Of a DNA stretch of 17,127 bases, positions 13,859 to 17,127 are shown one piece after another; the stretch's first letter is position 1, and each line of letters begins with the position of its first letter. The position numbers were made by a program, and so were the translations under genes. This DNA comes from Flavobacteriales bacterium UBA972. Lineage in GTDB: Bacteria > Bacteroidota > Bacteroidia > Flavobacteriales > Schleiferiaceae. The stretch spans positions 1-17,127 of the forward strand of contig DBBY01000049.1 in NCBI GenBank assembly GCA_002292855.1, read 5' to 3'. A model generated the notes under the pieces. The model did not search any database, was not told where the DNA came from, and worked only from the letters and a program-made list of their open reading frames with translations.

Positions 13859-14779
13859 TTATATGTGGGCAAGCATGTCGTCGACCAGGGCGTCGAGGTC
13901 GTAGCGCGGACTCCATCCCCAGTCGCGACGAGCCTCCGCATCGTCAATGCGCTGGGGCCAGCTGTCGGCAATTGCTTGGCGAAAGTCCGGTTGGTAGTCG
14001 ATTGTGAAGCCCGGCATGCGCGCTGCGATGGCCGCGGCAAGCTCTGCAGGGCTAAAATCCACCGCCGCCACGTTGTAGCTCGTGAACACGCTAAGCTGCT
14101 CCATCGGAGCCGCCATGAGCTGCAGCGTCGCACGAATGGCGTCTTCCATGTGCATCATGGGCAGGCGGGTGTCGGGGCCCAAAAAACTGGTGTAGCGCCC
14201 GTCGCGCCGCGCCGAGTGAAAGATGTCGATGGCGTAGTCGGTGGTTCCGCCCCCGGGAGGAGTCTTCCACGAAATCAAGCCCGGGTAGCGCAGCGAGCGC
14301 ACGTCCACACCAAATTTTTGGCGGTAGTACTGGCACCAAAGTTCGCCGGCGAGCTTGCTGACGCCGTAGACCGTGGTCGGATCCATGACGGTGTACTGGG
14401 GCGTGCCAAGGCGCGGTGTGGTCGGGCCAAAAGCGGCAATGGACGAGGGCCAAAACACGCGGTCGAGCAGGCCCTCTTTGGCCATGTCGAGCACGATGAA
14501 GAGGGTGTCCATGTTGAGGGCCCAGGCCTTGGCGGGCATCTTCTCTCCCGTGGCACTAAGCATGGCTACAAGTTGGTAGACCTCGCGAATTCCCTCGCGC
14601 TCCACGAGCGCGCGTACCGCTGCCGCGTCGGTGGCGTCCAGGGCCACAGCCGGATGGGTTAAGGCATCCGCCCGAAGGTCAGCCGCCCACACATTTTCTG
14701 AGCCCCGCTCCGCGCGAAGGGCCGCCACGAGTTCGGTGCCAATTTGACCCCCCGCTCCAAGTACCAAAACCTTGTTCAT
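13859..14779 (-). CDS. tdh: L-threonine 3-dehydrogenase, epimerase (SDR) type
   Basis: NAD-dependent oxidation of L-threonine to 2-amino-3-ketobutyrate by the short SDR-type enzyme known from Flavobacterium, not the zinc-dependent alcohol-dehydrogenase type of E. coli. In 306 residues it shows GAGGQIG (8-14) for NAD, an Asp at 34 after beta-2, PSSIAAFG (catalytic Ser in 112-113), Y138-x3-K142 in YGVSKLAGE, and RYPGLISWKTPPGGGTTDYA. The C-terminal part FTIDYQPDFRQAIADSWP is diagnostic of this TDH family. The start ATG at 14779 agrees with the -7 element five bases upstream. It probably funnels threonine carbon to glycine and acetyl-CoA, but the partner 2-amino-3-ketobutyrate CoA ligase (kbl) is not in the window. 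It is divergent from trhO. Confidence 0.94.
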   Translation of the reverse strand: MNKVLVLGAGGQIGTELVAALRAERGSENVWAADLRADALTHPAVALDATDAAAVRALVEREGIREVYQLVAMLSATGEKMPAKAWALNMDTLFIVLDMAKEGLLDRVFWPSSIAAFGPTTPRLGTPQYTVMDPTTVYGVSKLAGELWCQYYRQKFGVDVRSLRYPGLISWKTPPGGGTTDYAIDIFHSARRDGRYTSFLGPDTRLPMMHMEDAIRATLQLMAAPMEQLSVFTSYNVAAVDFSPAELAAAIAARMPGFTIDYQPDFRQAIADSWPQRIDDAEARRDWGWSPRYDLDALVDDMLAHI

Positions 14780-14784
14780 CGTTT

Positions 14785-14792
14785 CAAAGTTA
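14785..14792 (-). promoter_or_regulatory. -7 element TAACTTTG, near-leaderless spacing, for tdh
   Basis: Exact TAnnTTTG on the minus strand, identical to the tyrS element, then AAACG (five bases) and the tdh ATG. No TTG is at the expected -33 position. Confidence 0.58.
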
Positions 14793-14853
14793 GGCCCGCA
14801 AAGCGACGCTGCGGACTGCGGCTCAAGGATGTTTTAGTCTCGCGCGGGTGCAC

Positions 14854-14861
14854 GACCTTTG
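14854..14861 (+). promoter_or_regulatory. -7 element GACCTTTG, leaderless spacing, for trhO-hmgA
   Basis: Differs from TAnnTTTG only in the first base and is followed by CAGA and the ATG at 14866. It supports that ATG over an upstream in-frame GTG at 14848, which would place the element inside the coding sequence. Confidence 0.5.
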
Positions 14862-14865
14862 CAGA

Positions 14866-15972
14866 ATGGATCACCGTCTAGAATCCCAACGCAGTTCGCC
14901 CAAAAAGCGTGCGAAGCTGGTACTGAGCAACATCTATGACCGCGCCACGCTGGAGCGCCGTCTCGCCGCGGAACCTTTTCTGCGACGGACCCTCTCGTTT
15001 TACCGCTACGTGCGCCTTGAAGACCCCAAGACCCTTCGCGAGCAGCTGTTCTTGGAATGGGATGCCTTAGGCGTTTTAGGCCGGGTTTATGTTGCCCGTG
15101 AAGGAATTAACGCCCAAATCAGCGTACCGCAGCACAACTGGGAGGCCTTTGACTCCGCCCTGAACCACTGGCCCCAATTCGCCAGCATGCCCTACAAGTT
15201 TGCCATAGAAGACGACGGCAAGTCCTTCATAAAGCTGGCGATCAAAGTCCGCCACCAGATTGTAGCCGACGGACTAAGCGAAGACCAGTACGACGTCACC
15301 AACGTCGGCCGGCACCTCAGTGCCGCTCAATGGAACGAACTCTCTAAAGAAGAGTCCGCCATAATAGTAGACATGCGCAACCATTATGAGTCTGAAGTCG
15401 GGCATTTTAAGGGAGCACTTCTGCCAGAAGCCGATACCTTTAAAGAGGAGCTTCCCGAGGTGCTTCAAAAGCTTCGCGGCAAAGAAGATGCGCCCGTACT
15501 GCTTTATTGCACGGGCGGAGTCCGCTGCGAAAAAACCTCGGCCTACCTCAAGCACCACGGGTTTCAGAACGTCAACCAGCTGCACGGCGGCATCATCGAC
15601 TACGTGCGCCAGGTTACCAACGAGAACCTCGAAAACACCTTCATGGGGGTGAATTTTGTGTTTGACCAGCGCCTTGGTGAGCGGGTGAGCGACGACGTTA
15701 TTGCCCACTGCCACCAGTGCGGAAGCCCTTGGGACCGGCACAGCAACTGCGCCAATAAGGCCTGCAACCTGCTGTTTTTGCAATGCCCGGAGTGCGCCAC
15801 CCAGCACCAGGGCACCTGCAGCTCAGACTGCCAAGATGTTTTGAATTCAAGCCCAGAACATCAAGCCGAAATCCGCAGCCGCGCAGGCAGCCGCGACCAT
15901 TCAAGGCGCTTTCACCGCGCCCGACCCAGTGAATTTAGCGCGGGCGAGTTTGCGCCCAAAACCCTTAAATAA
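14866..15972 (+). CDS. trhO: tRNA uridine(34) hydroxylase TrhO (rhodanese-family, YceA/UPF0176)
   Basis: Oxygen-dependent hydroxylase forming 5-hydroxyuridine at tRNA wobble U34 (family function known from E. coli YceA and B. subtilis YbfQ). From ATG 14866 it has 368 residues. The N-terminal domain contains FYRYVRLEDP and GRVYVAREGINAQISVP (about 45-88). The rhodanese domain (about 165-250) has VDMRNHYESEVGHFKGA and the active-site loop YCTGGVRCEK with C215 and C221. A Cys-rich C-terminal region (C282, C285, C295, C300, C307, C310, C318, C322) could bind one or two zinc ions. The last 40 residues are basic and look unstructured. An upstream GTG (14848) would add six residues, but the -7 element overlaps them. 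hmgA follows after 10 bp, so the two are probably cotranscribed. Confidence 0.92.
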   Translation: MDHRLESQRSSPKKRAKLVLSNIYDRATLERRLAAEPFLRRTLSFYRYVRLEDPKTLREQLFLEWDALGVLGRVYVAREGINAQISVPQHNWEAFDSALNHWPQFASMPYKFAIEDDGKSFIKLAIKVRHQIVADGLSEDQYDVTNVGRHLSAAQWNELSKEESAIIVDMRNHYESEVGHFKGALLPEADTFKEELPEVLQKLRGKEDAPVLLYCTGGVRCEKTSAYLKHHGFQNVNQLHGGIIDYVRQVTNENLENTFMGVNFVFDQRLGERVSDDVIAHCHQCGSPWDRHSNCANKACNLLFLQCPECATQHQGTCSSDCQDVLNSSPEHQAEIRSRAGSRDHSRRFHRARPSEFSAGEFAPKTLK

Positions 15973-15982
15973 GAGATTCCTT

Positions 15983-17127
15983 ATGCCTTTTTACCACCAA
16001 CTCGGAAGCATTCCACCCAAGCGCCACACCGTCTTTGAAAAAGCCGACGGATCGGGCATACACTACGAGCAGCTCTTTGGAACCGAAGGCTTTCACGGCA
16101 TGGCCTCGCTGCTCTACCACCTGCACCGGCCGACGATGATCCGCACGATTTCGGAACCCGTCGACGCCCGACCCAAAGCTGCCCTCGGCCACAACCTCAA
16201 CCCGCGCATGCTGCAGGGTTTCAAGGTCAAGCCTGCCGCCGACTTTTTGGCGTCGCGCCGCACCGTGCTCTTCAACGACGACGTGGCCCTTCAAAACGCG
16301 GCTCCCACGCGCGGAACCGACGGCTACTTCTACAAAAACGGCGACTCTGACGAGCTAATTTTTGTACACCAGGGCAGCGGAACCCTTACTTCCCTCTTCG
16401 GAACCCTCAAGTTCGCCGATTGGGACTACCTGGTGATTCCGCGCGGAACCATCTACCAAATCGTCTTTGACACGCCCGACAACCGCCTCTTCATCACCGA
16501 GTCGCGGTCGCCCATCTTGACGCCCAAGCGCTACCGCAACGAGTTTGGCCAGCTCCTCGAGCATTCGCCCTTCTGCGAGCGCGACCTGCGCCGACCGACC
16601 TACCTGGCGCCGACCGACGCTCTGGGCGAGTTCACCATCAAGATCAAAAAAGAGGGCCTTATTTATGACGTGGTCTACGCCTCGCACCCCTTTGACGTGG
16701 TCGGATGGGACGGCTACCACTACCCCTACGCCTTTAATGCGCGGAACTTTGAGCCCATTACCGGCCGCATCCACCAGCCGCCGCCCGTGCACCAAACCTT
16801 TGAGGGGCACAACTTTGTGGTCTGCACGTTTGCTCCCCGCATGTACGACTACCATCCCAAGTCGATTCCGGCCCCCTACAACCACTCCAATATTGACTCT
16901 GACGAGGTGCTGTACTACGTCGACGGCGACTTCATGAGCCGCAACCACGTTGAGCAAGGTTTTATTTCGCTGCATCCGGGCGGAATTCCCCATGGCCCGC
17001 ACCCCGGTGCCTACGAGCGATCCATCGGCCAAAAAGAAACGCAGGAGCTGGCCGTTATGGTCGACACCTTTCGCCCGCTGCGCCTTACCCAGGACGCCCT
17101 CGACATCGAGTGGCCGGGTTATGCCCA
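15983..17127 (+). CDS. hmgA: Homogentisate 1,2-dioxygenase, 3'-truncated by the window edge
   Basis: Fe(II) ring-cleaving dioxygenase of tyrosine/phenylalanine breakdown, converting homogentisate to maleylacetoacetate. The frame is open from ATG 15983 to the window end (381 codons) with no stop, and the end of the conserved core is already reached, so probably only a few residues are missing. It starts MPFYHQLGSIPPKRHT and carries the cupin segments GDSDELIFVHQGSGTL and DYLVIPRGTIYQI. The iron-site region is YNHSNIDSDE (H301, E308) and GIPHGPHPG (H337 or H340). The His-Glu spacing is seven residues, against six in the human enzyme, and I believe the short Bacteroidota form shares this. It lies 10 bp after trhO. 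No maleylacetoacetate isomerase, fumarylacetoacetase or HPPD gene is visible, but they could lie beyond the right edge. Confidence 0.95.
   Translation, partial: MPFYHQLGSIPPKRHTVFEKADGSGIHYEQLFGTEGFHGMASLLYHLHRPTMIRTISEPVDARPKAALGHNLNPRMLQGFKVKPAADFLASRRTVLFNDDVALQNAAPTRGTDGYFYKNGDSDELIFVHQGSGTLTSLFGTLKFADWDYLVIPRGTIYQIVFDTPDNRLFITESRSPILTPKRYRNEFGQLLEHSPFCERDLRRPTYLAPTDALGEFTIKIKKEGLIYDVVYASHPFDVVGWDGYHYPYAFNARNFEPITGRIHQPPPVHQTFEGHNFVVCTFAPRMYDYHPKSIPAPYNHSNIDSDEVLYYVDGDFMSRNHVEQGFISLHPGGIPHGPHPGAYERSIGQKETQELAVMVDTFRPLRLTQDALDIEWPGYA

Noticed and set aside
13841..14662. Plus-strand open frame of 273 codons opposite tdh
   Set aside because: tdh is complete with catalytic motifs; the opposite reading is low in hydrophobic core pattern and rich in Arg/Gly/Val/His, typical of an antisense shadow.
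14848..14865. GTG 14848 as start of trhO
   Set aside because: It would place the -7 element in the coding sequence; ATG 14866 has the four-base spacing found at other genes.
16355..17032. Minus-strand open frame of 225 codons inside hmgA
   Set aside because: hmgA is uninterrupted and strongly recognisable over the whole interval; the antisense frame has the same Val/Gly/Arg bias as other shadows.
1..17127. Defence island, CRISPR array, toxin-antitoxin pair, prophage or insertion sequence
   Set aside because: No repeats with spacers, no transposase, integrase, nuclease-helicase or toxin-like small gene pairs; all large genes are housekeeping, metabolic or envelope genes with uniform composition.

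Overview
The window reads as an ordinary stretch of a fairly GC-rich Bacteroidota chromosome, probably Flavobacteriales-like. The placement rests on protein wording (a PyrC with the Bacteroidota-style DSQVHFREPG motif, DUF4296 directly after pyrC, the epimerase-type threonine dehydrogenase, the short homogentisate dioxygenase) and on Bacteroidota-type -7 promoter elements (TAnnTTTG). No finer placement is claimed. I saw no tRNA, rRNA, CRISPR array, insertion sequence, phage gene or recognisable defence system. Coding density is very high and no gene-free stretch exceeds about 110 bases.

Layout. (1) 1-2684: 3' part of typA/bipA (+), then a CPA2-type Na+/H+ antiporter (+). (2) 2685-5510: polA (-), convergent with the antiporter. 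(3) 5603-9812: a tightly packed five-gene + strand operon made of a polyprenol-phosphate mannosyltransferase-like GT2, dihydroorotase (pyrC), a DUF4296 lipoprotein, a LuxE-family acyl-protein synthetase and an unrecognised exported protein. Its last four junctions are 10 bp apart, 7 bp overlap, 4 bp overlap and 4 bp overlap. (4) 9837-11117: tyrS (-), whose HIGH signature reads GVGN. (5) 11159-12696: an NAD-dependent epimerase and an AlkB-type dioxygenase, overlapping (+). (6) 12755-13753: a lipoprotein with what looks like a duplicated NTF2/SnoaL-like domain (+). (7) 13859-14779: epimerase-type L-threonine 3-dehydrogenase (-), with a possible 36-codon ORF in frame after its stop. (8) 14866-17127: trhO (tRNA uridine hydroxylase, rhodanese family) and homogentisate 1,2-dioxygenase (+, cut by the window end).

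The main observation spans the window. Nearly every gene that opens a transcription unit has a TAnnTTTG element ending exactly 4 nt (once 5 nt) before its start codon, on both strands. That puts the predicted transcription start on the first base of the start codon, so these mRNAs would be leaderless. The rule also helps choose starts (trhO at 14866; possibly GTG 11162 for the epimerase). The second notable point is the TyrRS active site: the positions equivalent to His45 and His48 of the Geobacillus stearothermophilus enzyme are Gly and Asn. The rest is housekeeping and amino-acid metabolism with a few unknown envelope proteins. I found no strong case for a wholly new multi-gene system.
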